Positions 8,598 through 21,572 of a stretch of DNA of 64,000 bases are shown here, in pieces (position 1 is the first letter of the stretch; each line of letters starts with the position of its first letter). The position numbers were made by a program, and so were the translations under genes. The notes under the pieces were generated by a model. It had not been told where the DNA came from, ran no database searches, and saw nothing but the letters and a program-made list of their open reading frames with translations. This DNA is from Shewanella saliphila. Lineage in GTDB: Bacteria; Pseudomonadota; Gammaproteobacteria; Enterobacterales; Shewanellaceae. The stretch is from positions 94,628 to 158,627 of the forward strand of contig NZ_BMQV01000004.1 in assembly GCF_014648295.1 (NCBI RefSeq), written 5' to 3'.

Positions 8598-10805
8598 ATG
8601 GTATCTGTTCGCGAAGCACATTTTAATACGCAAGCATTCCAATTAGATGAGTGGGTCGCCCGTTATATTGACGACAAAGACGATGCTCAAATATTATTAT
8701 CGTTGATCCAGCAAGTTGAGGCCTTACCGGTCAAAAACAAACTGGCGCACACCGAGTTGCTTGCGCGTGCCCGTGAAATGATCGAAATTTTAGCGCCACT
8801 GAACATGGACATTGAAACCCTGCAAGCGGCCGTGTTGTTTTTAATGCATGAAGCTGGCGTGTTAAGTGATGAGCAATTAGCTGAAAAGTACGGCGACAAT
8901 TTAGCAAAGCTGGTGGCCAGCGTGGTCACCATGAATGCCATTGGCGCACTTAAAGTCAGCGAAAACTCACGTGATGCCGAACCACAAATCGACAATATTC
9001 GTAAAATGTTACTGGCGATGGTTGAAGACGTACGCGCAGTAGTGATTAAACTTGCCGAGCGCGTGTGTTTATTGCGCGCGGTGAAAAATGCCGATGAAGA
9101 AACACGGGTGCTATTAGCCCGTGAAATTGCCGACATATACGCCCCCTTAGCTAACCGTTTAGGTATTGGTCAGCTTAAATGGGAGCTTGAAGATATTTCG
9201 TTCCGCTACTTACACCCAATGGTATATAAAGACATCGCGAAACAGCTTGATGGTAAACGTGTTGACCGTGAAGTGTTTATCGACAAGTTTGTTACCCAGT
9301 TACAGCAACGGTTAGATAACGATGATATCCGCGCCAAAGTCTATGGCCGCCCCAAACATATTTACAGCATTTGGCGTAAAATGAAGGGCAAAGATCTTAA
9401 GTTTGATGAATTATTTGACGTAAGAGCTGTGCGCATCGTGACTGAACGCTTACAAGATTGTTATGGCGCGTTAGGCGTTGTGCATGATTTATGGCACCAC
9501 ATTCCGCGCGAGTTTGACGATTACGTCGCCAACCCTAAACCGAACGGTTATCAATCCATTCATACCGTCGTGGTGGGCCCTGAAGGCAAAACCGTCGAAA
9601 TTCAAATTCGTACTGAAGCCATGCATCAAGATTCTGAACTTGGTGTGGCTGCGCACTGGAAGTACAAAGAAGGTGCGGGTAACGCCAAACAAACCGGCTA
9701 CGAAGAAAAAATTAACTGGCTACGTAAAATTTTACAGTGGCAAGAAGATGTGGCCGAAAGTGGCAACTTGGTAGATGAAGTCCGCAGTCAGGTATTTGAA
9801 GACCGAGTTTATGTATTTACCCCTAACGGTGAGGTTGTCGACTTACCTTTAGGCTCTACCGTGCTCGACTTTGCTTATTACATTCACTCACAAGTGGGGC
9901 ATAAATGTATTGGTGCTAAAGTGGATGGCCGTATTGTGCCGTTTACTTACCAGGTTGAAACCGGTGAGCGCATTGAAATTATTACGTCAAAAACGCCTAA
10001 CCCAAAACGCGATTGGTTAAATCCTAACTTGGGATACATTAAGTCGTCTCGTTCTCGCTCTAAAATTCAACATTGGTTTAAACAGCAAGATCGCGACAAA
10101 AATATTGCTGCCGGTAAAGAAATGCTCGAGTCAGAGTTATCCCGCGTTGGCTTAAAAATTAAAGATGCGACTGTGGCAGTTGAACGTTTTAACCTTAATA
10201 CTATGGACGATATGTTAGCGGCCATTGGTGGTGGAGATTTACGCTTAAACCAAGTGGTCAACTTTACCGAAACCAAAGTCCGAAAAGTTGAAGATACCGA
10301 CGAAGATTTAGTTGAAGACATTCTTAAAAAGGCCTCTAACAAACCGAAAAAATCTAGTAAAGGTCAGGTTGAAGTTAACGGTGTGGGCAACTTAATGAGC
10401 CACATTGCCCGTTGTTGTCAGCCGGTACCGGGTGATGAGATTTTTGGTTATATCACCATGGGTCGTGGTATTTCTGTGCACCGAAGTGATTGCGAGCAGG
10501 TTAAAGAGTTAATGCGGGCACACCCTGAACGCAGTGTCGATGTGATTTGGGGCGAAAACTACTCTGGTGGTTACCGTATTCGAGTACGAGTATTATCCCA
10601 TGATCGCAGTGGCTTATTACGCGACTTAACCACAGTACTGGCTGCTGAAAAGTCGAACGTAATGGCCATGAGCTCATCATCGGACGTGAAAACCCAAACC
10701 GCAACCGTAGAGCTTGAACTTGAGCTCTATAATCTCGATGGTTTATCACGCATCATTGCTAAATTATCGCAAGTTGACGGTGTGATTGAGTCTCGTAGGC
10801 TGTAA
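8598..10805 (+). CDS. relA: (p)ppGpp synthetase RelA
   Basis: Ribosome-associated stringent-response enzyme that makes pppGpp from ATP and GTP when uncharged tRNA enters the A site. 735 residues. The hydrolase-like N-terminal domain is degenerate (VLFLMHEAGV where bifunctional SpoT proteins have an HD pair), so it should be synthetase only. The synthetase domain has EFDDYVANPKPNGYQSIHT, whose EFDD motif fits the monofunctional class. TGS (about 405-465), helical/zinc-finger region (HIARCCQPVPGD) and a C-terminal ACT domain follow. ATG at 8598 has a good AAGGAAGG site. A terminator separates it from mazG. Confidence 0.97.
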   Translation: MVSVREAHFNTQAFQLDEWVARYIDDKDDAQILLSLIQQVEALPVKNKLAHTELLARAREMIEILAPLNMDIETLQAAVLFLMHEAGVLSDEQLAEKYGDNLAKLVASVVTMNAIGALKVSENSRDAEPQIDNIRKMLLAMVEDVRAVVIKLAERVCLLRAVKNADEETRVLLAREIADIYAPLANRLGIGQLKWELEDISFRYLHPMVYKDIAKQLDGKRVDREVFIDKFVTQLQQRLDNDDIRAKVYGRPKHIYSIWRKMKGKDLKFDELFDVRAVRIVTERLQDCYGALGVVHDLWHHIPREFDDYVANPKPNGYQSIHTVVVGPEGKTVEIQIRTEAMHQDSELGVAAHWKYKEGAGNAKQTGYEEKINWLRKILQWQEDVAESGNLVDEVRSQVFEDRVYVFTPNGEVVDLPLGSTVLDFAYYIHSQVGHKCIGAKVDGRIVPFTYQVETGERIEIITSKTPNPKRDWLNPNLGYIKSSRSRSKIQHWFKQQDRDKNIAAGKEMLESELSRVGLKIKDATVAVERFNLNTMDDMLAAIGGGDLRLNQVVNFTETKVRKVEDTDEDLVEDILKKASNKPKKSSKGQVEVNGVGNLMSHIARCCQPVPGDEIFGYITMGRGISVHRSDCEQVKELMRAHPERSVDVIWGENYSGGYRIRVRVLSHDRSGLLRDLTTVLAAEKSNVMAMSSSSDVKTQTATVELELELYNLDGLSRIIAKLSQVDGVIESRRL

Positions 10806-10835
10806 AACAGTAAGATTTAATAACATACTCTGCGT

Positions 10836-10864
10836 AAAGGCACCTTAATCTAGGTGCCTTTTTA
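10836..10864 (+). terminator. Rho-independent terminator after relA
   Basis: A 10-bp perfect stem (AAAGGCACCT / AGGTGCCTTT) with a 6-nt loop is followed by a T-run, 31 bp after the relA stop. Confidence 0.85.
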
Positions 10865-10898
10865 ATTAAAGTGCCGTTCAATTTAGAGGATAAACAAG

Positions 10899-11720
10899 GT
10901 GGCAAACATTCAATCGCTATTGGACATTATGAAGCAATTACGCGATCCGCAAACGGGGTGCCCGTGGGATCTTGCCCAAGACTTTGCCACCATAGTGCCT
11001 TTTACTCTAGAAGAAGCCTATGAGGTGGTCGATACCATAGAGCGCAAAGCATGGCAGGAATTACCCGATGAATTGGGCGATTTGTTGTTTCAAGTGGTGT
11101 TTTATTGTCAATTAGGCCAGGAGCAAGGCATGTTTGACTTTGCCACGGTTGTCGAGCGTATTAGCGATAAATTAACCCGGCGCCATCCACATGTGTTTGC
11201 GCAGGCTGATGGCCAAATCAGTGATCCTATTACCAATACCCAAGAGTTAAGCCAAGCCTGGGACACATTAAAAGCCAATGAGCGTCAGCAAAAGCAGCTT
11301 CATTCAGCATTAGACGATATTCCGCAAGCGTTACCGGCATTATCTCGCGCACGTAAAATTCAACATCGGGTAGCCAAAGTCGGCTTTGACTGGGCCGAAC
11401 TTGAACCTGTGGTAGCCAAAATACACGAAGAAATCGATGAAGTGTTGGTGGAGGTAAACAAAAGCCATGACGACCCAGCTTACTCGCAAAATCATATTCA
11501 AGATGAGATGGGGGATTTATTATTTTCTGTGGTCAATTTAGCCAGGCATTTAAAGGTCGACCCAGAACAAGCGCTTCGCCAAGCTAATAACAAATTTGAG
11601 CGCAGATTTAGAGGCGTTGAGCATTATGTTGCCGACAGCGGAAAAGCCATCGAACAGCATACATTAAGTGAGTTAGATGGTTACTGGGACAAGGTAAAGC
11701 AAGACGAAAAGGCAAATTAA
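10899..11720 (+). CDS. mazG: Nucleoside triphosphate pyrophosphohydrolase MazG
   Basis: Two tandem all-alpha MazG domains in 273 residues (E. coli 263). Metal-binding acidic motifs are visible in each: EEAYEVVDTIE with ELGDLLFQVVFY in the first, EEIDEVLVEV with EMGDLLFSVVNLARH in the second. The enzyme hydrolyses (d)NTPs to NMPs and PPi, and in E. coli affects ppGpp levels, which suits its place after relA. Translation starts at a GTG (10899) preceded by GAGGATAA. It sits in the conserved relA-mazG-pyrG order. Confidence 0.95.
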   Translation: MANIQSLLDIMKQLRDPQTGCPWDLAQDFATIVPFTLEEAYEVVDTIERKAWQELPDELGDLLFQVVFYCQLGQEQGMFDFATVVERISDKLTRRHPHVFAQADGQISDPITNTQELSQAWDTLKANERQQKQLHSALDDIPQALPALSRARKIQHRVAKVGFDWAELEPVVAKIHEEIDEVLVEVNKSHDDPAYSQNHIQDEMGDLLFSVVNLARHLKVDPEQALRQANNKFERRFRGVEHYVADSGKAIEQHTLSELDGYWDKVKQDEKAN

Positions 11721-11742
11721 GCTAAAATTAGCGTGTTTAAGT

Positions 11743-11771
11743 TTGTCGAATCGAAGTGGCTTTGATATACT
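11743..11771 (+). promoter_or_regulatory. Sigma-70 promoter of pyrG
   Basis: TTGTCG (11743-11748) and TATACT (11766-11771) are separated by 17 bp, 64 bp before the pyrG start. It is the best -35/-10 pair in the mazG-pyrG gap. Confidence 0.65.
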
Positions 11772-11786
11772 ATCGCCCCGTCCTAG

Positions 11787-13472
<1,686 letters not shown>

Positions 13473-13481
13473 ATTTGAAAC

Positions 13482-13515
13482 AGCCGTTAATGTTGATGCA
13501 TTAACGGCTTTTTTG
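13482..13515 (+). terminator. Rho-independent terminator after pyrG
   Basis: An 11-bp perfect stem (AGCCGTTAATG / CATTAACGGCT) with a 6-nt loop is followed by six T, directly after the pyrG stop. pyrG and eno are therefore mostly separate transcripts. Confidence 0.85.
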
Positions 13516-13638
13516 TCTATGATGTATGCGTAAGATCAAATAATCGTCAATCTGATGCCTTACAGTGGTTAAAACTAAGTTGAAGCTAAATCCAATTCGA
13601 TTTATCCTAAGCGCAGATAAAATAAAATTACCAAACTG

Positions 13639-15051
<1,413 letters not shown>

Positions 15052-15067
15052 TTTTTTGCTTTAGTTT

Positions 15068-15096
15068 AAAAAGGCCACCACTCGGTGGCCTTTTTT
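15068..15096 (+). terminator. Rho-independent terminator after eno
   Basis: The stem GGCCACC / GGTGGCC with loop ACTC is flanked by an A-run and T6, 17 bp after the eno stop. Confidence 0.88.
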
Positions 15097-15150
15097 GTTG
15101 TACTATAACCAACAGACATTTTAGGGGTTAATACAGCGTAACTTGATATT

Positions 15151-15453
15151 ATGAAACGACTAATATTATTAATGATAGGTTTATTGGCAATTTTGCAATA
15201 TCGGCTGTGGCTAGGCGATAACAATTTATCAGAGTATGTCGTGCTGCAAGCCCAGATTGACGCCCAGCAACAAAGCAACCAAAAGCTGGTGGCCCGCAAT
15301 CAAATCCTTAAAGAAGAAATCATCGATCTAAAAAGTGGCACCGAAGCCATTGAAGAGCGTGCTCGTAACGAACTTGGCATGGTCAAAGACGGTGAGACTT
15401 TTTACCGCGTGGTGGGCAGTGAGCTGCGCGAGCAACAACCGTTTAACCCATAA
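15151..15453 (+). CDS. ftsB: Cell division protein FtsB
   Basis: Bitopic inner-membrane divisome protein that forms a complex with FtsL and FtsQ. 100 residues: a short cytoplasmic N-terminus, one membrane helix at about residues 4-20, then a heptad coiled coil (VLQAQIDAQQQSNQKLVARN) and a C-terminal conserved region with ARNELGMVKDGETFYRVV. It sits between eno and ispD, the canonical gammaproteobacterial location. Confidence 0.95.
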   Translation: MKRLILLMIGLLAILQYRLWLGDNNLSEYVVLQAQIDAQQQSNQKLVARNQILKEEIIDLKSGTEAIEERARNELGMVKDGETFYRVVGSELREQQPFNP

Positions 15454-15500
15454 AATCATTCGCTTTAACTACGCCATAATAACGATAACAATGGTCTACT

Positions 15501-16202
15501 ATGCAAAACAACTCTGATTCTATTATTGCGATTGTGCCAGCTGCAGGTATCGGTAGTCGTATGGCGGCTGATAAACCTAAGCAATATTTACAACTCGGCC
15601 AACAAACCATTTTAGCGCACACTCTCGATGTTTTATTATCACACCCACAGATCGCCCAAGTGGTTATCGCGCTTCATCCACAAGACCAGTACTTTCAGCA
15701 TTTAGCCCAGTCTAAACACCCTAAATTGACCCAAGTTATAGGTGGGGGAGAACGGGCAGACTCTGTATTGGCGGCCCTGAACATGGCCAAGACCATTAAC
15801 CCAACAGCCTGGGCATTGGTTCACGATGCTGCCAGACCTTGTTTGTGCCATAGCGATATCGATAAGCTGCTAGAATCACAGTCACGCTTTCCTCAAGGGG
15901 CGATTTTAGCCGCTCCGGTACGTGATACCATGAAGCGCAGTGACGCCAGTGGCATTATCACTAATACGGTTGAAAGAGCATTATTATGGCATGCATTAAC
16001 GCCACAATATTTTCCTATCGACACGTTACAGGCTAACCTTGCTAATGCCCTTAAAGCTAACGTCAATATTACCGACGAGGCTAGTGCAATGGAGTGGGCA
16101 GGTGTTATGCCCGGCTTGGTGACAGGCCGTGTTGATAATATTAAAGTCACTCACCCTGATGATTTACAGCTTGCTCAACTGTTTATGTCGCAAGCACAAT
16201 AA
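15501..16202 (+). CDS. ispD: 2-C-methyl-D-erythritol 4-phosphate cytidylyltransferase
   Basis: MEP isoprenoid pathway enzyme joining CTP and MEP. 233 residues with the nucleotide-binding PAAGIGSRM followed by KPKQYL, and the conserved VHDAARPC and DEASAMEW segments. Co-directional with ispF (next pathway-linked gene, 36 bp downstream), as in E. coli. Confidence 0.96.
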   Translation: MQNNSDSIIAIVPAAGIGSRMAADKPKQYLQLGQQTILAHTLDVLLSHPQIAQVVIALHPQDQYFQHLAQSKHPKLTQVIGGGERADSVLAALNMAKTINPTAWALVHDAARPCLCHSDIDKLLESQSRFPQGAILAAPVRDTMKRSDASGIITNTVERALLWHALTPQYFPIDTLQANLANALKANVNITDEASAMEWAGVMPGLVTGRVDNIKVTHPDDLQLAQLFMSQAQ

Positions 16203-16238
16203 CCACATTGTAAAGATAACTTCGCCGCAAGGATTAAC

Positions 16239-16724
16239 ATGAATATACGTATTGGCCATGGTTTTGATGTACATAAGTTTGGTGGCGATAAACCACTTAT
16301 TTTAGGTGGTGTTGTTGTTCCTTATGACACTGGGTTAATTGCTCATTCTGATGGCGATGTGGTTTTACATGCTGTGAGCGACGCTATTCTAGGGGCGATG
16401 GCATTAGGCGATATTGGCAAACATTTTCCTGACACTGATGTTAATTTTGCAGGGGCTGATAGCCGGGCGCTTTTAAAGCATTGTTATCAATTGGCCGTTG
16501 AGAAACAGTTTGTCATTGGCAATCTTGATGTCACTGTGATTGCCCAGGCTCCTAAGATGGCGCCACATATTGAGGCAATACGTCAATGTTTAAGTGACGA
16601 TTTACAAACCGAACTCGACAATATAAATGTCAAAGCGACCACCACTGAAAAGCTGGGTTTTACCGGACGTAAAGAAGGTATAGCTGTAGAAGCTGTCGTA
16701 CTGATGGTAAGTCAATCGCGTTAA
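16239..16724 (+). CDS. ispF: 2-C-methyl-D-erythritol 2,4-cyclodiphosphate synthase
   Basis: Zn-dependent homotrimeric enzyme of the MEP pathway. 161 residues. The zinc and substrate residues lie in [13 protein letters not shown] (Asp, His) and in [14 protein letters not shown], with [11 protein letters not shown]; the C-terminal [16 protein letters not shown] is typical. AAGGATTAAC precedes the ATG. Confidence 0.97.
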   Translation: MNIRIGHGFDVHKFGGDKPLILGGVVVPYDTGLIAHSDGDVVLHAVSDAILGAMALGDIGKHFPDTDVNFAGADSRALLKHCYQLAVEKQFVIGNLDVTVIAQAPKMAPHIEAIRQCLSDDLQTELDNINVKATTTEKLGFTGRKEGIAVEAVVLMVSQSR

Positions 16725-16746
16725 TCACATAGAGAATGCTAGTTAG

Positions 16747-17844
16747 ATGAATGAATTACATTACCTGTTAGGTAAACCTTCAAGCCAAGCCGATTTACGA
16801 ACTCACAATAGTGATTTTATTGTCAAAGAAATTTTGCCTTTTACCCCTACGGGTGAAGGTGAACATCATATGCTGCATATCCAAAAAAATGGCTTGAACA
16901 CCGTCTATGTCGCTGAAGTGATTGCCAAGTTTGCTAAAGTGCACCCCAAAGAAGTGACCTATGCTGGGCAAAAAGATAAAAATGCCGTTACTGAACAGTG
17001 GTTTGGTGTACGTATTCCTGGCAAAGAAACGCCCGAGTGGACTCAATTAAATAACGATAAACTCACGGTGCTATCAAGTAGTCGTCACAGCAAAAAACTG
17101 CGAATTGGTGCACTGCTTGGTAATCGTTTTGTCCTTACCTTGCGCAATATTACTGATGTTGCTGACGTTGAATCTCGATTGCAGCAGATTGCCGCCGCCG
17201 GAGTACCAAACTATTTTGGCGAACAACGCTTTGGTCATGATGGTAAAAACTTAGTGATGGGACGCCAGATGTTAAATGGTGGCCGTAATGTTAAAGATCG
17301 TAACAAACGCAGCATGTATTTATCAGCTGTGCGCTCAAACATATTTAACCTCGTGGTATCACACCGTTTAGCCACACATCAAACACAAACGATAGTGGGT
17401 GATTGTGTGATGCTTGCGGGCAGTAAAAGCTATTTTACCGTCGATGCCTGGGACGATGTGCTTAATAAACGCTTAGCTGAAAAAGACATCCAATTATCTG
17501 CACCACTTTGGGGCCGCGGTAACCCACTGGCAAAAGATGCTGCTTTTGAGCTAGAAATGACGCCATTAACAGATTATTCAGACGATTTATCTGGGCTTGA
17601 AAATGCTGGTTTATCACAAGAAAGACGGCCTTTGTTGCTTGAGCCTCAAGGAATGAAATGGCACTTTGACGCAGATGTCCTTACGCTTGAGTTTATGTTG
17701 CCCGCTGGCAGTTATGCTACCTCGGTACTGCGCGAACTTGCTAACTATCAAGATGTCCAAGAACAACAAAGAAAAGTCATGATAGCTGAGCAACAAGCAC
17801 AACGTTTAGCACAATCTGAATCAACCTCTCAAAAAGAGTCATAA
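16747..17844 (+). CDS. truD: tRNA pseudouridine(13) synthase TruD
   Basis: Modifies U13 of tRNA-Glu. 365 residues. The catalytic Asp is in [15 protein letters not shown] (around residue 80), and the N-terminal NSDFIVKEI and the [15 protein letters not shown] segment are family marks. The TRUD insertion domain spans roughly residues 155-300. Tightly packed between ispF and surE (2 bp from surE), so part of one operon. Confidence 0.96.
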   Translation: MNELHYLLGKPSSQADLRTHNSDFIVKEILPFTPTGEGEHHMLHIQKNGLNTVYVAEVIAKFAKVHPKEVTYAGQKDKNAVTEQWFGVRIPGKETPEWTQLNNDKLTVLSSSRHSKKLRIGALLGNRFVLTLRNITDVADVESRLQQIAAAGVPNYFGEQRFGHDGKNLVMGRQMLNGGRNVKDRNKRSMYLSAVRSNIFNLVVSHRLATHQTQTIVGDCVMLAGSKSYFTVDAWDDVLNKRLAEKDIQLSAPLWGRGNPLAKDAAFELEMTPLTDYSDDLSGLENAGLSQERRPLLLEPQGMKWHFDADVLTLEFMLPAGSYATSVLRELANYQDVQEQQRKVMIAEQQAQRLAQSESTSQKES

Positions 17845-17846
17845 CG

Positions 17847-18596
17847 ATGATAAATATTTTGGTCAGTAATGATGATGGCGTTCATGCTCCTGGCATTATC
17901 GCGTTAACTCAAGCGTTGAGTGAGTTTGCTCAAGTGTTGACTGTCGCGCCTGACCGAAACTGTTCTGGGGCGAGCAACTCTTTAACCTTGACTAATCCAT
18001 TAAGAATTAATAACTTAGATAATGGTTATATTTCAGTCAATGGTACACCTACTGACTGTGTCCATTTAGCCATTAGACAGTTATGTCAGCATGAGCCTGA
18101 TATTGTGGTTTCTGGTATTAATGCTGGAGCGAATATGGGGGATGATACTTTGTATTCTGGTACCGTGGCCGCGGCGATGGAAGGGCGCTTTTTAGGCTTA
18201 CCCGCTATCGCAATTTCGTTAGTCGGTAAATCGTTAACTCATTATGACAGTGCAGCGATTTATGCTGCAAAAATAGTTAAGGGCTTGCTGGCACACCCCG
18301 TTAATAGCGATCAAATTTTAAATGTAAATGTACCTGATTTGCCTTTAGAACAAATTAAAGGCATTAAAGTGACACGTTTAGGAGCAAGGCATAAAGCCGA
18401 GGGTATGATTAAAACCCAAGACCCTGCTGGCAGAGACATCTACTGGCTTGGCCCGGTGGGCAGTGAGCAAGATGCTGGCGAAGGTACCGATTTTGGCGCA
18501 ATAGCAGCAGGTTATGTCTCAATCACGCCTTTAACCGTAGACTTAACAGCTTACAATCAATTAAACGGATTAGCTGAGTGGATAACAAAAATATGA
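17847..18596 (+). CDS. surE: 5'/3'-nucleotidase SurE
   Basis: Metal-dependent nucleoside monophosphatase linked to stationary-phase survival. 249 residues with the metal site [10 protein letters not shown] at residues 6-15, [25 protein letters not shown] and [25 protein letters not shown]. The stop overlaps the start of pcm in an ATGA, so the two are translationally coupled. Confidence 0.97.
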   Translation: MINILVSNDDGVHAPGIIALTQALSEFAQVLTVAPDRNCSGASNSLTLTNPLRINNLDNGYISVNGTPTDCVHLAIRQLCQHEPDIVVSGINAGANMGDDTLYSGTVAAAMEGRFLGLPAIAISLVGKSLTHYDSAAIYAAKIVKGLLAHPVNSDQILNVNVPDLPLEQIKGIKVTRLGARHKAEGMIKTQDPAGRDIYWLGPVGSEQDAGEGTDFGAIAAGYVSITPLTVDLTAYNQLNGLAEWITKI

Positions 18597-19228
18597 CCCA
18601 CGTTGCATCAACATCAGCAGTGAATTTAGCAAAAAAATTGTCTGATGCAGGCATCCGCCACCCAGCAGTATTACAAGCGGTGGCCACCACGCCGCGAGAG
18701 TTATTTCTTGACGGTGCATTAGCACATAAAGCCTATGAAAATACTGCGTTACCGATAGGCCAGGGGCAAACGATTTCGCAGCCTTATATCGTAGCGCGTA
18801 TGACCGAATTGCTCTTGCAACACAATCCGCAAAAAGTACTCGAAATTGGCACTGGCTCGGGATATCAAGCTGCAGTACTGGCGTCACTCATTCCTGAGCT
18901 GTGTACTATAGAGCGAATAAAAGCGTTGCAAATTCAAGCTAGGCAACGATTAAAACGCTTAGACTTGCACAATGTATCGTTTAAATATGGTGACGGCTGG
19001 CAGGGGTGGCCTAATCGTGGCCCTTTTGATGGCATCATGGTGACTGCAGCGGCTGCGTCTGTGCCTCAAGCCTTGCTTGAGCAGTTAGCTGATAACGGCG
19101 TATTAATTATTCCAGTAGGTGAGGATACTCAGCAGCTGCTTAAGATTACGCGTACAGGGCATGAGTTTCACTCCGAAATAGTAGAAGCCGTTAAATTTGT
19201 GCCATTAATCAATGGTGATTTAGCGTAA
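18593..19228 (+). CDS. pcm: Protein-L-isoaspartate O-methyltransferase
   Basis: Repairs isoaspartyl residues in aged proteins using SAM. 211 residues. The SAM-binding motif is [14 protein letters not shown]; the N-terminal [21 protein letters not shown] and [15 protein letters not shown] are characteristic. I chose ATG 18593, which overlaps the surE stop (ATGA), over GTG 18578 because it fits the coupled arrangement and the usual N-terminus. Confidence 0.95.
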   Translation: MTHVASTSAVNLAKKLSDAGIRHPAVLQAVATTPRELFLDGALAHKAYENTALPIGQGQTISQPYIVARMTELLLQHNPQKVLEIGTGSGYQAAVLASLIPELCTIERIKALQIQARQRLKRLDLHNVSFKYGDGWQGWPNRGPFDGIMVTAAAASVPQALLEQLADNGVLIIPVGEDTQQLLKITRTGHEFHSEIVEAVKFVPLINGDLA

Positions 19229-19475
19229 CATTGTTAGGTTAATTGTTGTTTAAAGCCATTACTCGTGAGTTGTGGCGATGATATGTAAAGTAGAGTTTAT
19301 GACTATCTAAGTAAGTAATAACACTGTGTTAAAACAAAAAATAACACTAAAAACTTAGTGAAACGTCTTTTTTGTTGTGTTGTATCAAAGCTTGTTGCAA
19401 GGTATTGCTTAGTGTTAAACGTGCTAGCTCACACTTTCACCTTATTCTTGTGTATTTCCTAAAGGACTTAGTTTG

Positions 19476-20405
19476 ATGAAAACCGGTTGGCCAAATTGTT
19501 TGGTCTTAGCAATTATGCTGACAGGATGTAGTTTTCAAGCTGATCGTCCTGCGCCGGTTGATAGTTTATCATCAAGTCAATATGCTCCTCGTTACCACAA
19601 AGGTTCGTTAAAAAGCCATCAATACCAGGTCAAGAAGGGCGATACCCTGTATTCGATAGCGTGGGGTGCTGGGCGTAATTTTGTTGAGCTGGCGCGTGAG
19701 AATAATTTACAAGCCCCTTATACGATTTATCCAGGGCAAATGCTTAATTTGGTCTTGGCAAAGAAAACAGTATCGTCGAGCCAAAAATCTTCACAATCTT
19801 ATGTGCCTGCAGTGCAAACAAATGCTGCCACGGTACCTTATTCTACACCCCCCAGCCGTTCTGAAAATAAAACAATCGTTTCAAACTCTTCGGCAAACTC
19901 AAGTGCAGCGCCTGTTTTAAACAGAACGAAAAAAGATCTTGATCACAATAAAAAGCCTGCGTATTCTGTAACAACTACCCAACAAAATGTTAACCAAAGT
20001 GCAATCGGTGCCACCGCCAACTTGCCAAAACAAGTTCAGCAATGGCATTGGCCAGTGAGAGGTCGAATTATTGGATATTTTTCGACATCGGAACAAGGCA
20101 ATCAAGGTATTAAAATTGCTGGTAATCGCGGTGATATTATTAAAGCCGCTGCTGATGGAAGGGTCGTGTACGCGGGCAATGCGTTACGGGGATATGGCAA
20201 CTTAGTGATTATTAAACATAATGATGATTTTTTAAGTGCTTATGCTCATACAGACACGATAATGGTTAAAGAAAAGCAATATGTTAGCGCAGGGCAAACA
20301 GTTGCAAAAATGGGCAGTACCGGGACAAACCAAGTCATGCTTCATTTTGAAGTACGTTATCACGGTAAGTCAGTAAACCCATTACGATATCTACCTAAAC
20401 AGTAA
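19476..20405 (+). CDS. nlpD: Lipoprotein NlpD, degenerate LytM factor
   Basis: Outer-membrane lipoprotein expected to activate the amidase AmiC during septal peptidoglycan splitting. A lipobox (IMLTGC) makes Cys about residue 17 the lipidation site. A LysM domain follows (about 48-93, YQVKKGDTLYSIAW to YPGQMLNLV), then a Ser/Thr/Asn-rich linker and a C-terminal M23 fold (about 190-305). The first zinc ligands are missing: the expected HxGxDIA reads QGIKIAG, so it should be enzymatically inactive like E. coli NlpD. ATG 19476 is preferred over the in-frame TTG one codon earlier. The main rpoS promoter lies inside nlpD in relatives. Confidence 0.93.
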   Translation: MKTGWPNCLVLAIMLTGCSFQADRPAPVDSLSSSQYAPRYHKGSLKSHQYQVKKGDTLYSIAWGAGRNFVELARENNLQAPYTIYPGQMLNLVLAKKTVSSSQKSSQSYVPAVQTNAATVPYSTPPSRSENKTIVSNSSANSSAAPVLNRTKKDLDHNKKPAYSVTTTQQNVNQSAIGATANLPKQVQQWHWPVRGRIIGYFSTSEQGNQGIKIAGNRGDIIKAAADGRVVYAGNALRGYGNLVIIKHNDDFLSAYAHTDTIMVKEKQYVSAGQTVAKMGSTGTNQVMLHFEVRYHGKSVNPLRYLPKQ

Positions 20406-20484
20406 TAGTTTAGCAACATAAATAACGGAGGATAGGCGAGTGCAGTAGATTACATACCACAAAATTAGGTTTGGGAGAGCAATT

Positions 20485-21456
20485 ATGAGCCGCAAAAAAA
20501 GTACTGCTTCAGCAGAACAACTTGTCGATCTAGCTAAACAACCACAAGAGGTTGCAGCCAATAATGGCGATTTGGTGCAGCAACTCGATATCGAAGAAAA
20601 GGTCCAAGATGATCTTCAAAAAAATCTCGACGCCACTCAACTATATTTAGGTGAAATTGGTTTTTCTCCGCTGCTAACAGCTGAAGAAGAAGTCTATTTT
20701 TCACGTAAATCTCTTAAAGGCTGCGAAAAATCTCGCAACCGCATGATCGAAAGTAATTTGCGTCTCGTTGTTAAAATTTCCCGAAGATACAACAATCGTG
20801 GTTTGGCATTGCTTGATCTTATCGAAGAAGGCAATTTAGGCCTGATCAGAGCGGTAGAAAAATTTGATCCTGAACGCGGTTTCCGTTTTTCAACTTATGC
20901 GACTTGGTGGATCAGACAAACCATTGAACGTGCGATTATGAATCAAACACGCACAATTAGACTTCCTATTCACGTGGTGAAAGAATTAAATGTGTATTTG
21001 CGTACAGCAAGACAGCTGGCGCAAAAACTGGACCACGAACCCACAGCAGAAGAAATCGCTGAAAAGCTTGATGTATCAACCGGTGATGTTAGCCGTATGC
21101 TTAAACTGAATGAGAAAATTACTTCAGTTGACTCACCGCTTGGCGGCGAAAACGAAAAAGCGTTATTAGACGTGATTGCCGATGATGACTCGGTAGGGCC
21201 AGATCATCGCGTACAAAACGAAGACTTATCAAACTCTATTGTAGGTTGGTTAAACGAGCTCAACACTAAGCAACGTGAAGTATTGGCAAGGCGCTTTGGT
21301 TTATTGGGTTATGAGCCATCAACACTTGAAAATGTCGGTGCTGAAATTGGTTTAACCCGTGAGCGTGTTCGTCAAATTCAGGTAGAAGCGCTTAAACGAT
21401 TAAAAGATCTACTTGGATCGCAAGGGTTATCAGTGGAAGCATTATTTAGAGACTAG
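20485..21456 (+). CDS. rpoS: RNA polymerase sigma factor RpoS
   Basis: General stress and stationary-phase sigma factor, 323 residues. Region 1.2 begins [22 protein letters not shown]; region 2 contains [51 protein letters not shown]; region 4.2 has [25 protein letters not shown] site precedes the ATG. The last codons and stop (GAC TAG) are the first unit of a 7-bp tandem repeat. Position after nlpD is canonical. Confidence 0.97.
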   Translation: MSRKKSTASAEQLVDLAKQPQEVAANNGDLVQQLDIEEKVQDDLQKNLDATQLYLGEIGFSPLLTAEEEVYFSRKSLKGCEKSRNRMIESNLRLVVKISRRYNNRGLALLDLIEEGNLGLIRAVEKFDPERGFRFSTYATWWIRQTIERAIMNQTRTIRLPIHVVKELNVYLRTARQLAQKLDHEPTAEEIAEKLDVSTGDVSRMLKLNEKITSVDSPLGGENEKALLDVIADDDSVGPDHRVQNEDLSNSIVGWLNELNTKQREVLARRFGLLGYEPSTLENVGAEIGLTRERVRQIQVEALKRLKDLLGSQGLSVEALFRD

Positions 21457-21475
21457 AGACTAGAGACTAGAGACT
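21448..21475 (+). repeat. 7-bp tandem repeat (AGAGACT)x4 at the rpoS stop
   Basis: Four perfect AGAGACT units begin in the penultimate rpoS codons and continue past the stop codon, followed by a partial unit. The TAG stop uses the last base of unit 1 and first two of unit 2, so changing the copy number leaves the protein end unchanged as long as one unit remains. Confidence 0.9.
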
Positions 21476-21488
21476 AGCTAGCAAAAGT

Positions 21489-21555
21489 GTGCGGCTAAGC
21501 TAAGCCGCACTATGATATGAACACTATAAGGACACATTGGCGTGTCCTTTTTTAT
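21489..21555. terminator. Hairpins between convergent rpoS and mutS
   Basis: Two stems: GTGCGGCT / AGCCGCAC (21489-21510, no T-run) and AAGGACAC / GTGTCCTT (21528-21549) followed by TTTTATT. The second is a plausible rpoS terminator, and with its upstream A residues may also act weakly on mutS transcripts. Confidence 0.7.
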
Positions 21556-21572
21556 TGCTTACAATTTTACGC

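Noticed and set aside
8598..10805. Loss of hydrolase residues in RelA as a defect
   Set aside because: Degenerate HD residues are the norm for RelA of gammaproteobacteria, where SpoT supplies hydrolysis.
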